Source: Mesorhizobium sp. M1D.F.Ca.ET.043.01.1.1
GTDB lineage: Bacteria; Pseudomonadota; Alphaproteobacteria; Rhizobiales; Rhizobiaceae
DNA length: 64,000 nucleotides
Assembly (NCBI RefSeq): GCF_003952385.1
Contig: NZ_CP034444.1
Coordinates: 310,001 to 374,000 of the forward strand
Reading direction: 5' to 3'
Shown: one piece after another, positions 30,448 through 38,203 of the stretch
Layout of the letters: each line of letters opens with the position of its first letter
How positions within the stretch are numbered: position 1 is the first letter of the stretch
Program-made: the position numbers and the translations under genes
The notes under the pieces: model-generated
What the model saw: only the letters and a program-made list of their open reading frames with translations
The model's database searches: none
Told to the model about the DNA's origin: nothing

Positions 30448-30521
30448 GGGCAAGCTCCCGGCAAACTTGACAAGGCAGAACGGGCATGGCGGCCTGCCGT
30501 GGTCGCAACCGGGAGCCGCGG

Positions 30522-30840
30522 ATGCCGCTTCGTCTCGTTTTGTCGTTCCTGCTGCTCATCGCATCTCCTGCGCTTGCCGCCGACCGCACCGTCTATCTCA
30601 CTTTCGACGACGGTCCGCTGAACGGCACCGCCAACATCCTCGACGTGCTGCAGGCAGAGCAGGTGCCGGCGACATTGTTCATGGTCGGCATGCATGCCGA
30701 GGCCAACGCGACCAACCGGGCGCTGGTGCAGCGGGCGAAGTCGATCGCCTTCGACGGCAAGGCCAAGCTTACCGCGCCTTATCGCTGCGCTCAAGCTGCG
30801 CCACTACGCCTTCGGCGCCATCACGACCTATGACTCTTAA
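30522..30840 (+). pseudogene. Remnant of a polysaccharide deacetylase gene
   Basis: The start codes for a signal peptide (PLRLVLSFLLLIASPALA) followed by NodB-fold motif 1 (YLTFDDGPLNGTANILDVL). After about residue 65 the frame jumps to FDGKAKLTAP and stops at 30833 without the H-x3-H motif or the rest of the domain. In the +1 frame the natural end is still readable (LIAALKLRHYAFGAITTYDS, stop at 30838-30840). So the middle of the gene is deleted and the tail is frameshifted. A functional enzyme of this type would deacetylate a cell-surface polysaccharide. Confidence 0.8.
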
Positions 30841-30846
30841 GGCGGA

Positions 30847-31275
30847 CTAGTCCCCGACATTGCCGCGAAGTGCTGCAAGCACTTCCGCAAATTCGGCCAG
30901 CTTCTCGTCGGGAATTCCGGTCCGCAGCCGCTTGTCGAAGGCGATCGCGGCCAGCCGCAGCTTCTCGAACATCGCCTCGCCGGCCTCCGTCAGCTCGACC
31001 TGATGCACGCGGCGGTTTTGCGGATCACGGCGGCGCATCAGCAACCCATGCGCTTCCATGGCGTTGAGGTGATGAGTCAGCGTCGCGCCCTGGATGCCGA
31101 TCATGCCGGCAAGCTCGCGCTGGTTGGCCAGCTCCTTCGACTTGACGGAGAGCAATGTCACCCAGACTGGCAGCGTTCCGCCGGCCTCGACCATAGCGGC
31201 GTCGAAGGCCTGCGCCACGATCTTGGCGGTACGGGCGAGATTCATGCCGACTGGCGGGCGATCAAACAGCGTCAT
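30847..31275 (-). CDS. MarR family transcriptional regulator
   Basis: A 142-residue MarR protein with winged helix elements NQRELAGMIGIQGATLTHHL and the wing DPQNRRVHQVELTEAGEA. ATG 31275 (MTLFDRPP) is preferred over a TTG six codons upstream. It is divergent from a small membrane-protein gene across two overlapping palindromes at 31331-31351, so it likely represses that gene. Ligand unknown. It ends 6 nt from the deacetylase remnant. Confidence 0.85.
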   Translation of the reverse strand: MTLFDRPPVGMNLARTAKIVAQAFDAAMVEAGGTLPVWVTLLSVKSKELANQRELAGMIGIQGATLTHHLNAMEAHGLLMRRRDPQNRRVHQVELTEAGEAMFEKLRLAAIAFDKRLRTGIPDEKLAEFAEVLAALRGNVGD

Positions 31276-31324
31276 GGCCGGACCGTAGAGCAAGCGATGA
31301 GATAGTGAAACTCGGGTTCATGCA

Positions 31325-31353
31325 TTGACATCTAATCGTTAGATATCTAACTT
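31325..31353 (+). promoter_or_regulatory. Promoter with overlapping MarR-type palindromes
   Basis: A TTGACA box (31325-31330) is followed after 17 nt by a weak TAACTT box. The spacer holds TCTAA-TCG-TTAGA (31331-31343) and the perfect 14-bp palindrome GTTAGATATCTAAC (31338-31351). A regulator bound here would block RNA polymerase. The neighbouring MarR gene is the obvious candidate. Confidence 0.65.
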
Positions 31354-31417
31354 TGTCCTATTGATGGCGCCGTCTGACGGCTGCGACGCACGGCGGGCGG
31401 CAGAGAGGAATGCGGTT

Positions 31418-31825
31418 ATGCAATATGTTTATATCGTCGTCATCGGCCTGCATGTGATGGCCGGCGTCTTCTGGGCCGGCACGACCATCGCGGTTGCCCG
31501 CGATCCGGAGATCAAGGCGGAGCACTTCATCCGGCCGCAACTCGGCGCCTCCGGCCTGGTCTTTCTGACCGGTCTGCTTCTTTGGTACTTCTTCCATCAG
31601 GGTGCTTTCGGCTCAATGGAGATGGTGCTCGCGCTGGGCATTGCGACGGCGTTGATCGCCGCCGGCGTGCAGGGCGCGCTTGTAGCCTCTGCCAGCAGGC
31701 AGTTGGCAGGCGCCGATGCGGCGATGCAAACCCAGCTGCGAGCGAAAATGACCAGGGGCGAACGGATCGCCGGCGGGCTGCTGGTTCTCACCGTGCTTTG
31801 CATGGCGACCGCCAGAATGTTTTGA
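31418..31825 (+). CDS. Small four-helix membrane protein
   Basis: A 135-residue integral membrane protein with four hydrophobic segments: about 2-22, 45-65, 70-92 and 113-133. The start ATG 31418 has GAGAGGA about 8 nt upstream. His10 in VIGLHVMAGVFWAG and the overall shape recall DUF2269/CopD-like heme or copper membrane proteins, but no assignment is firm. Probably repressed by the divergent MarR protein. Confidence 0.65.
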   Translation: MQYVYIVVIGLHVMAGVFWAGTTIAVARDPEIKAEHFIRPQLGASGLVFLTGLLLWYFFHQGAFGSMEMVLALGIATALIAAGVQGALVASASRQLAGADAAMQTQLRAKMTRGERIAGGLLVLTVLCMATARMF

Positions 31826-32127
31826 ATCGCACGGCCGGCGAAACCGACCGGGCGCGGCGCGCAACGGACCAAAGCGGCAGGTGGCTCTCCTTGCAAAGGT
31901 CCGTTGCGCGCCACCGCAACCAATCCCCACGCTATAATAGCCCGAATCTGTGATCCAGTGCTAAACCTCTGATATAAAATATGAATTCCAGTTCCGACAG
32001 ATGCAAGCCAGACTCCTATGGAGAATTTCCAGCAGGTACTCGAAGCGCTTCTATCGGTTGTCTTATGACGCACCCATATCCCCGAAGAATGGCCGCGAGA
32101 TCGAATTGCGAAATCCCTCGCCTTTGT
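31826..32127. other. 302-nt intergenic region between convergent genes
   Basis: Holds a perfect 15-bp inverted repeat (listed separately). From about 31930 the sequence becomes AT-richer than the surroundings (GCTATAATAG, GATATAAAATATG) with no open frame that looks like a gene. It may be degraded foreign or duplicated DNA. Confidence 0.5.
31856..31912. repeat. Perfect 15-bp inverted repeat with 27-nt loop
   Basis: Arms GGCGCGCAACGGACC (31856-31870) and GGTCCGTTGCGCGCC (31898-31912) are exactly complementary. The structure follows the membrane-protein gene by 30 nt and would be very stable in RNA. It could act as a terminator for the upstream gene, though no U-run follows. Confidence 0.7.
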
Positions 32128-33177
32128 TTAGCCGATTGACTGGGAGCTGATCGAACGCGCCTCACTCCGTGCGTTGATCCGTCGCCAGTGCCCCGGCGTC
32201 ATATCTTCCCACTCCCGGAACGCCCTATAGAATGAGTTGGTGTCCTGGTATCCGAGCAGGTAGGCTACCTCTTCCACTTCGATTGATGGATCGGCCAGGA
32301 GTTCTCGGCCAAGGTCCTGCCGTGCTTCGGCGAGGAGGTCACGGAATGTCCTGCCCTGCGCGGTTATCCGCCGTTGCAGGGTGCGTTCGCTCAGGCCCAT
32401 ATCGTGGGCGACGCTCGCGACATCGGGGCGGCCGCCGGGCATCGCCCGCTTCAAAGTGGCCTTGACCTGTTCGCCAAGGCTGGCGTGTGCCTCGATCTCG
32501 CGCATTGCGGCGGCCAGCGCAGGCGCCAGCATTTCCAGCAATTCGGGATTGTGCCCGGGAAATGGCAGCTCGAGGTCCGCCGCCTCCATGACCATCTGAT
32601 CACGCTCTGCGCCGAAGTGGATCGGGCAACCGAAGAAGGCGGCATGACAGTCCGCTCCCGGATCCGGTCGCCGCAGTTCCACTGCGATCGGGAGAAGATG
32701 TTTGCCGGTGCCGCGGCGGCCGAGTTCCAGCAAAAGGGCGAAACTCGCGTCAACCGACAAATACGGTTGCGGCTCGGTGCCTGCCGGCCATTCGATTGTC
32801 ACAGATACCGCTCCGTCGCGTTCCGTGAAACACAGCCGGTCGGGGCTGCACAGCCGGTTGAAGCGAGCGATCCTCTCCAGCCCGCCACGAAAGTCGGCCG
32901 CATAGGAAGCCGCCAGAAATGCGAGCTTGTGGTTTGCAGTGCTGGTCTCGCGAACCATCCTGATGCTGAAAGCGGGATCGCCCGACAGTATCTCAATGGC
33001 GTTCCAGATCGCGAAGAGTTGCGGCGTGCTGATGACGGCAGTCTGGTCGAGATGCAGAGTTGCGGGAAGTCTCGCCTGCCGCAGCACGGCCGCGGGGCGC
33101 AGTCCGAGTTGCTCAAGCGACTGCCAAAACGGTCGGGGAAGCCTGCACCGGTCGGAGATCACGTTAGTCCTTGTCAT
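32128..33177 (-). CDS. AraC family regulator with arabinose-binding-like N-terminal domain
   Basis: A 349-residue regulator: N-terminal ligand domain of the OruR/VirS type (starts RPFWQSLEQLGLRPAAVLRQA) and two C-terminal helix-turn-helix motifs (PDVASVAHDMGLSERTLQRR; EEVAYLLGYQDTNSFYRAF). ATG 33177 with GGAGG 8 nt upstream gives the normal N-terminus. It is divergent from a glutathione transferase gene and probably controls it; a 21-bp direct repeat lies between them. Confidence 0.88.
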   Translation of the reverse strand: MTRTNVISDRCRLPRPFWQSLEQLGLRPAAVLRQARLPATLHLDQTAVISTPQLFAIWNAIEILSGDPAFSIRMVRETSTANHKLAFLAASYAADFRGGLERIARFNRLCSPDRLCFTERDGAVSVTIEWPAGTEPQPYLSVDASFALLLELGRRGTGKHLLPIAVELRRPDPGADCHAAFFGCPIHFGAERDQMVMEAADLELPFPGHNPELLEMLAPALAAAMREIEAHASLGEQVKATLKRAMPGGRPDVASVAHDMGLSERTLQRRITAQGRTFRDLLAEARQDLGRELLADPSIEVEEVAYLLGYQDTNSFYRAFREWEDMTPGHWRRINARSEARSISSQSIG

Positions 33178-33288
33178 GTCCCCACCTCCATTTGCAAAGC
33201 CGGTCGAGATGGGGCTGCCGGCGCGTCTTGGCTTGTCGAAGAATGCACCTAGCCATGGGCCTCCGCCAGACCGCCACAGCATCGCACC

Positions 33289-33330
33289 CTTGGCGCGCTT
33301 TGCAAGTTCTTTGGCGCGGACTGCGAATGC
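33289..33330. promoter_or_regulatory. Candidate AraC-type direct-repeat operator
   Basis: Two adjacent 21-nt units (33289-33309 and 33310-33330) share TTGGCGCG, then TGC four bases later, and scattered further matches. A 21-bp period puts both on the same helix face, the usual spacing of AraC-family sites. It lies about 90 nt upstream of the transferase start. Confidence 0.45.
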
Positions 33331-33418
33331 GTACGTGATGCGCTGCCGCTATAACCGCTTCCGACAGTGCCGCTTCCGGCGTGCACCACTCGAAACCGAC
33401 CGCTAGAGGATACGAACC

Positions 33419-34114
33419 ATGTCGCTCACATTTTACACCAATCCCAATTCCCGCGGCCGCATTGTGCGCTGGATGCTGGAGGAAATCGGCCAGCCCTACG
33501 AAACAGTGGTCATCGACTATCAAAAGACCAGTGCATTTGACGCGTGGGGCGGCGCAACTCTTGAACGCCCGGAGTCGAACGATCCCAATGACGAGCGGGT
33601 CCGCTTCTTCACGCAAGTCAATCCCATAGGCAAGGTGCCTGCGATCGTGCACGACGGCCGCGCAGTGGCCGAAAGCGGCGCGATCATCGCCTACCTTGCG
33701 GAAACCTTCCCGGAAGCCGGCTTGGCGCCCACCCCGGAAGAGCGTGCCGACTATTATCGCTGGATGTTCTTCGCCGCCGGTCCGATCGAACAGGCCGTCA
33801 CCAATCACCGCGCTCAATTCGTACCGGCGCCGGAGCAGGAGTTCTTCTTCGGCTACGGCAGCTATCAGCGAACGTTGGATGAACTGGAGCGTGCGGTCCA
33901 GGTATATCCCTTCATTGCGGGAGACAGGTTCACCGCCGCAGATATCTATGTCGGATCCCATATTGGTTGGGGTCTTGGTCTTCAGACGCTGGAACCGCGT
34001 CAGGCGTTTCTCGACTATGTTGGAAAACTGGTGAACAGGGAGGCTTTCAAGCGGGGTGTGGCCAAGGATGAGGCGCTGCTGCCGCGGGCTGACGCCAACA
34101 ATTGGACTTCATGA
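33419..34114 (+). CDS. Glutathione S-transferase family protein
   Basis: A 231-residue GST: thioredoxin-like N-domain (TFYTNPNSRGRIVRWMLEE, with the substrate-side Ser/Arg region and GKVPAIV cis-proline, then ESGAI) and an all-alpha C-domain (FTAADIYVGS cap motif). It is not the zeta/maleylacetoacetate-isomerase type, which has a characteristic SSCSWR motif absent here. ATG 33419 follows AGAGGA. Divergent from the AraC regulator. The substrate is unknown. Confidence 0.9.
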   Translation: MSLTFYTNPNSRGRIVRWMLEEIGQPYETVVIDYQKTSAFDAWGGATLERPESNDPNDERVRFFTQVNPIGKVPAIVHDGRAVAESGAIIAYLAETFPEAGLAPTPEERADYYRWMFFAAGPIEQAVTNHRAQFVPAPEQEFFFGYGSYQRTLDELERAVQVYPFIAGDRFTAADIYVGSHIGWGLGLQTLEPRQAFLDYVGKLVNREAFKRGVAKDEALLPRADANNWTS

Positions 34115-34198
34115 ATTCCCCAAACAAAGCCCCAAGTTAAGAGCGCATTCTGCCACCGATAGAATTCTGAACCGGTCGTTCGGATCATGCTCCACGCC

Positions 34199-36244
34199 TC
34201 AGATTCTGATCCCAAACCGAATACCATCATAGATGGCGGCGTGGATGTTGCGCGAGGCGACCGCGTCGCCGATGCGGAACACGACGAAGCCGCCCTCCGG
34301 ATTGCGCAGTGGAAAAATGTCGCCGCCGCTGACCAGCCGCTCATAGTCGACCGCGCCGCCATTCTTCGACAGCGGCTTCAGCGACAGGTAGAGGTCGTCG
34401 AGCGGCGCCGTGCCATGCTCGACCACAACCTGGTCGACCCGCCGCTCGCCGCGCCAGCCGTCGGCGAAATCCGAAGCCAGCTCGGCGATGAGTTGGTTGC
34501 CCTCGCGCCGCACCGAGCGCAGGCGGGTGTTGATGGTGACGGTGACGCCCTTCTCGTGGAAGGCGCGCATATAGGGCACGTGGTTCAGACCGCCCATTTC
34601 CGGCGCGAAGAAGCGCTCCGGCGAGACCAGCTCCAGCTTCGCGCCGCTGTTGGCGATCAATTCCGCAGCACCCATGCCCTGATGACCGCCATTGTCGTCA
34701 TAGAGGAGCACATTCTCGGCCGGCTTGACGCTGCCCGCCATGATGTCCCAGCTCGAGGTGACGAGATTATCGCCGGCCGCCAGCGGCGGGTTCTGCGGCA
34801 GGCCGCCTGTCGCGACGATCACCACATCCGGCGACAGCGAAAGCACATCGTCCTTCTCGGCCCATGTGTCGTAGCGCAGCTCGACGCCGAGGCGATCGAG
34901 CTCGGCGAGCCGCCAGTCGATGATGCCGATCAGTTCCTTGCGGCGCGGGTTCTGCGTCGCCAGCCGCACCTGGCCGCCGGCCTGGCTGGAGGCTTCGAGA
35001 ACCGTCACCTGGTGGCCGCGCTCGGCGGCGACGCGCGCGGCCTCGAGCCCGCCGGCGCCGGCCCCGACGACCACGACCCGCTTCTTCGGCCCTTCGCTTT
35101 TCGCGATGACGTGCGGGATAGTCGCCTCTCGCCCGGTCGCTGCATTGTGAATGCAGAGCGCCTCGCCGCCCTCGTAGATGCGGTCGAGGCAATAGGTTGC
35201 GCCGACGCACGGCCTTATCTCGTGCTCGCGCCCTTCCATCACCTTCCGGATGATATGCGGATCGGCAATATGGGCGCGCGTCATGCCGACCATGTCGAGC
35301 TTGCCGGTGGCGATCGCATGCCGCGCGGTGGCGACATCGGAAATGCGCGCCGCGTGGAAGGTCGGGAACTTCGTCGCGGCCCTGATCTCGCCGGCGAAGT
35401 CGAGATGCGGCGACGAGCGCATGCCGGTCACCGGGATGACCTTGGTCAGCGCCGCGTCGGTCTCGATCGAGCCGCGGATGATGTTGAGGAAATCGACCTT
35501 GCCGGATGAGGCCAGCCGCCGGGCGATCTCGACGCCCTCCTCCTTCGACAGGCCTTTTTCGAAATCCTCGTCGGCGACCATGCGGATACCGACGACGAAT
35601 GTCTCCCCGACCGCCGCGCGAACCGCATCCAGCACCATGTTGGTGAAGCGCAGCCTGTTGTCGAGCGAGCCACCGAATTCGTCGTCGCGCTGGTTGGTGG
35701 CCGGCGACCAGAAGCCGTCCATCAGGTGGCCATAGGATTCGAACTCGATGCCGTCGAGGCCGGCCGCCTGGCAGCGCTGGGCGGCGGAAGCATAGTCGGC
35801 GACGATGCGCTCGATGTCCCAGTCCTCGATGGTCTTCGGGAAGGCGCGATGCGCCGGCTCGCGCACCGGCGAGGCCGAAAGCACGGGCAGCCAGTCAGCC
35901 TTGTTCCAGCCGGTGCGGCGGCCGAGATGGGTGATCTGGATCATGACCTTGCAGTCATGCTCGTGGCAGCCGTCGGCGAGTTCCTGGAGCCACGGCACGA
36001 TGCGGTCGTCATAGACGTGCAGGTTGCCGAAGGCGGCCGGGCTGTCGCGCGACACGATCGCCGAGCCCGCCGTCATGGTCAGCGCCATACCGCCCTTGGC
36101 CTTCTCGACATGGTAGAGCCGGTAGCGCTCCTTCGGCATGCCATCCTCGGAATAGGCCGGCTCGTGACTGGTCGACATCACCCGGTTCTTCAGCGTCAGG
36201 TGCTTGAGCTGATAGGGTTGGAGAAGCGGGTCGTTGCTGGTCAT
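34199..36244 (-). CDS. N-demethylase-type flavoprotein (DgcA/StcD-like, old yellow enzyme + FAD/NAD domains)
   Basis: A 681-residue TMADH/2,4-dienoyl-CoA reductase-type protein: FMN TIM barrel (1-330), an iron-sulfur segment, and an FAD/NAD(P)H part beginning VVVVGAGAGGLEAARVAAERG. In the cluster region Cys346, Cys352 and Cys365 are present in C-VGATY-C...LC; the second cysteine of the usual CxxC is an alanine, which I recall as normal for dimethylglycine/N-methylproline demethylases. It probably removes an N-methyl group from a betaine-derived substrate. Divergent from queF. Confidence 0.78.
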   Translation of the reverse strand: MTSNDPLLQPYQLKHLTLKNRVMSTSHEPAYSEDGMPKERYRLYHVEKAKGGMALTMTAGSAIVSRDSPAAFGNLHVYDDRIVPWLQELADGCHEHDCKVMIQITHLGRRTGWNKADWLPVLSASPVREPAHRAFPKTIEDWDIERIVADYASAAQRCQAAGLDGIEFESYGHLMDGFWSPATNQRDDEFGGSLDNRLRFTNMVLDAVRAAVGETFVVGIRMVADEDFEKGLSKEEGVEIARRLASSGKVDFLNIIRGSIETDAALTKVIPVTGMRSSPHLDFAGEIRAATKFPTFHAARISDVATARHAIATGKLDMVGMTRAHIADPHIIRKVMEGREHEIRPCVGATYCLDRIYEGGEALCIHNAATGREATIPHVIAKSEGPKKRVVVVGAGAGGLEAARVAAERGHQVTVLEASSQAGGQVRLATQNPRRKELIGIIDWRLAELDRLGVELRYDTWAEKDDVLSLSPDVVIVATGGLPQNPPLAAGDNLVTSSWDIMAGSVKPAENVLLYDDNGGHQGMGAAELIANSGAKLELVSPERFFAPEMGGLNHVPYMRAFHEKGVTVTINTRLRSVRREGNQLIAELASDFADGWRGERRVDQVVVEHGTAPLDDLYLSLKPLSKNGGAVDYERLVSGGDIFPLRNPEGGFVVFRIGDAVASRNIHAAIYDGIRFGIRI

Positions 36245-36384
36245 CGTCTTCCTGCCGTTTCAAATTGTGCGGGAGCAACGTGGTGCTGCCCCGCTTCCAT
36301 TTCACGCATCGGATTCACGCGAAAACGGCTGCGCGCTTTTCGCTCCGGTGCTAATGAGCGGCAAAAACCAAGAAGGCTCCGCCC

Positions 36385-36846
36385 ATGACTGACGCAAAGA
36401 ACCTCACCCAGCTCGGCAAGCACGTCGAGACGCCGCAAAGCCCCGAACAGGCGGTCCTGGAGACCGTGCCGTTCACTCGCGGCGACGGCCCGCCGGCGAT
36501 CGTGCGCTTCACCTGCCCGGAATTCACGTCGCTCTGCCCGGTGACCGGCCAGCCGGACTTCGCCCACATCGTCATCGACTACGCGCCCGACAAGACGCTG
36601 GTGGAATCGAAATCGCTGAAGCTGTTCATGACCTCGTTCCGCAACCACGGCGCCTTCCATGAGGAATGCACCGTCATGATCGGCCGTCGCATCGTGGAGG
36701 CGACCAAGCCGCTTTGGCTGCGCGTCGGCGGCTACTGGTTCCCGCGCGGCGGCATCCCGATCGACGTCTTCTGGCAAACCGGCGCGCCGCCCAAGGATGC
36801 CTGGCTGCCCGACACCGGAGTGGCGCCCTATCGCGGACGCGGTTGA
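36385..36846 (+). CDS. queF: NADPH-dependent 7-cyano-7-deazaguanine reductase
   Basis: Reduces preQ0 to preQ1 in queuosine synthesis. The 153-residue length marks the short unimodular type. The motif [13 protein letters not shown] carries the catalytic Cys, the following Asp acts in catalysis, and ESKSLKL plus HEECT contribute substrate and NADPH contacts. ATG 36385 follows AAGGCTCC. No other queuosine gene is in the window, and no preQ1 riboswitch is recognisable upstream. Confidence 0.96.
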   Translation: MTDAKNLTQLGKHVETPQSPEQAVLETVPFTRGDGPPAIVRFTCPEFTSLCPVTGQPDFAHIVIDYAPDKTLVESKSLKLFMTSFRNHGAFHEECTVMIGRRIVEATKPLWLRVGGYWFPRGGIPIDVFWQTGAPPKDAWLPDTGVAPYRGRG

Positions 36847-36874
36847 AATTTGTTGCGAAAGGCTGGCGGGACAG

Positions 36875-36927
36875 CGCCCCCCTCTGTCCTGCCGGACATC
36901 TCCCTCCCAAGGGGGGAGATTGGCAGC
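36875..36927 (+). repeat. Rhizobial intergenic repeat, copy 1
   Basis: GCGCCCCCCTCTG followed by GGACATCTCC and a CCTCCC/GGGGGGAG hairpin. The same unit occurs inverted at 36985-37032. It lies just behind queF. Confidence 0.7.
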
Positions 36928-36984
36928 TTCGGCGCCCCGCTTATCCTGCAACCTCGGAGATTGGCGAAAGCCGGCGTGACATCT

Positions 36985-37032
36985 GATCTCCCCCCAAGTG
37001 GGCGAGATGGCCGGCCGGCCAGAGGGGGGCGC
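36985..37032 (-). repeat. Rhizobial intergenic repeat, copy 2 (inverted)
   Basis: Complement of the element at 36875-36927: ends in AGAGGGGGGCGC and contains the GATCTCCCCCCAAG half-hairpin, with a GGCCGGCCGGCC insert. The inverted pair separates convergent queF and the secreted-protein genes. Confidence 0.7.
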
Positions 37033-37067
37033 GGAGGATCGCCGGCTCCGATCTTCAATCACCATCA

Positions 37068-37625
37068 TCATTCGCACTGGTACTGGCTGAGCGCCCATTC
37101 GCCGGTGACCGACAGAAGGTCGGATATCTTCCAGTCGCCGCCGACCTTCTTCAGCTTCCATTCGAGCCGATGCGCATTGCTGGCGACGACAAAGGCGACC
37201 ACCACCTTTGCCTCGTCGCCCTTGACCGCCTCGATGGTCTTCAGGCTGCCGTCGATCGCCGCCTTGTCGTAGTCGGCATTGTCGAACGCCATGTTGGGGT
37301 CGAGGCACTCGCCTTGCCCCGAGGCGCGCAGCGCATCGCTCTTGTCGAGCACGGTCTTGGCCGGATCGATGAAGTTCTTGCGCTGGGTCGGGTCCAATTC
37401 GAGCCCCGGATGCTCGTAAAAGGGTTTCACCACGGCCGTCGGCGAACCCGGCAGCACGGGCGCGGCAGGCGCCGGTTCAGCCGGCGCTGTTTCGGGCGCA
37501 GGCGCATTGTCGCCTGAGGACGCGTTCGGCGGCGGCGAACCGAACAGCCCCTGCGCCGAGGCGCCGTTCAGCCCCGCGGCCAGCATCGACAGGCTCGACA
37601 GCACGAGGACAAAACGGCAAAGCAC
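37068..37625 (-). CDS. Secreted DUF3828-like protein, paralogue B
   Basis: A 185-residue exported protein: signal peptide (LVLSSLSMLAAGLNGASA), a Pro/Ala-rich spacer (about 28-62) and a C-terminal domain with WKLKKVGGDWKISDLLSV followed by a C-terminal Cys. It is 4 nt behind a related gene on the same strand. The two share the K-FY start, the central cysteine and the LKKV-G-WKI-D ending, so they arose by duplication. Possible NTF2-like fold; function unknown. Confidence 0.75.
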   Translation of the reverse strand: MLCRFVLVLSSLSMLAAGLNGASAQGLFGSPPPNASSGDNAPAPETAPAEPAPAAPVLPGSPTAVVKPFYEHPGLELDPTQRKNFIDPAKTVLDKSDALRASGQGECLDPNMAFDNADYDKAAIDGSLKTIEAVKGDEAKVVVAFVVASNAHRLEWKLKKVGGDWKISDLLSVTGEWALSQYQCE

Positions 37626-37629
37626 GGCC

Positions 37630-38103
37630 TCACTCCGTCGAAGAACCGCATCCCAGCGCGCTGAGCGTCCAGTCGCTGGTCTTGGAGGCGATGTCGGCGA
37701 TCTTCCACTTGCCGTCCACTTTCTTCAGCGACCACACCATTTCGCGTTTGGAGTCATCGCCTTCCGGGAAGAGATTGAAGCTCGCCGTCACCTCGGCGGT
37801 ATCGCCATTGACGGTCTCGGCAAGCTTCAGCGTCTTCGACACGGTCTTCTGGTCGAAATCCTGGGCGTCGAGCCCAGGGTCGAAATCGATGCAGGATACC
37901 TCGTCTGGCTTCTCCTTCTGCGCCTTGTCGTTGAGCTCGAAGAGTTTTGTCACCGGTTCGGTGAAGCGGTCGCGGTATTTCGCGTCCGCCTCGAATTTCA
38001 CCTCAGGCACATAGAAGAACTTCACGGCCTTGGAAGCCGGCCCGGCCAGCGCTGCGGCGGGCAAGGCAATCGACATGGCGGCGGCCAGCACTATCGGTCT
38101 CAT
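37630..38103 (-). CDS. Secreted DUF3828-like protein, paralogue A
   Basis: A 157-residue exported protein with signal peptide RPIVLAAAMSIALPAAALA and a domain ending MVWSLKKVDGKWKIADIAS and a C-terminal Cys. ATG 38103 is preferred to upstream in-frame codons because it places the signal peptide at the very start. It has no proline-rich spacer, unlike the next gene. Two cysteines suggest a disulfide. It follows the binding-protein gene by 100 nt on the same strand but may be independent. Confidence 0.77.
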   Translation of the reverse strand: MRPIVLAAAMSIALPAAALAGPASKAVKFFYVPEVKFEADAKYRDRFTEPVTKLFELNDKAQKEKPDEVSCIDFDPGLDAQDFDQKTVSKTLKLAETVNGDTAEVTASFNLFPEGDDSKREMVWSLKKVDGKWKIADIASKTSDWTLSALGCGSSTE

Positions 38104-38203
38104 GCAGGATCTCCGGATGGTCGGCGGCATGGTGGCAGGATCGCCACCACGCATCCTGCATATCGGCTTTTGCGCGACGCATGAAGTCCTTGCGCTGCCC
38201 GTC

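Noticed and set aside
28315..30453. Minus-strand open frame of 712 codons opposite the GGDEF-EAL gene
   Set aside because: Composition is that of a high-GC shadow; the opposite strand has a clear two-domain protein with a good ribosome-binding site.
33419..34114. Glutathione transferase as maleylacetoacetate isomerase
   Set aside because: It lacks the zeta-class SSCSWR-type motif, lies 8 kb from hmgA and is controlled by another regulator.
36245..36384. preQ1 riboswitch before queF
   Set aside because: The leader has none of the conserved preQ1-I or -II features that I can recognise; only a generic GC hairpin is visible.
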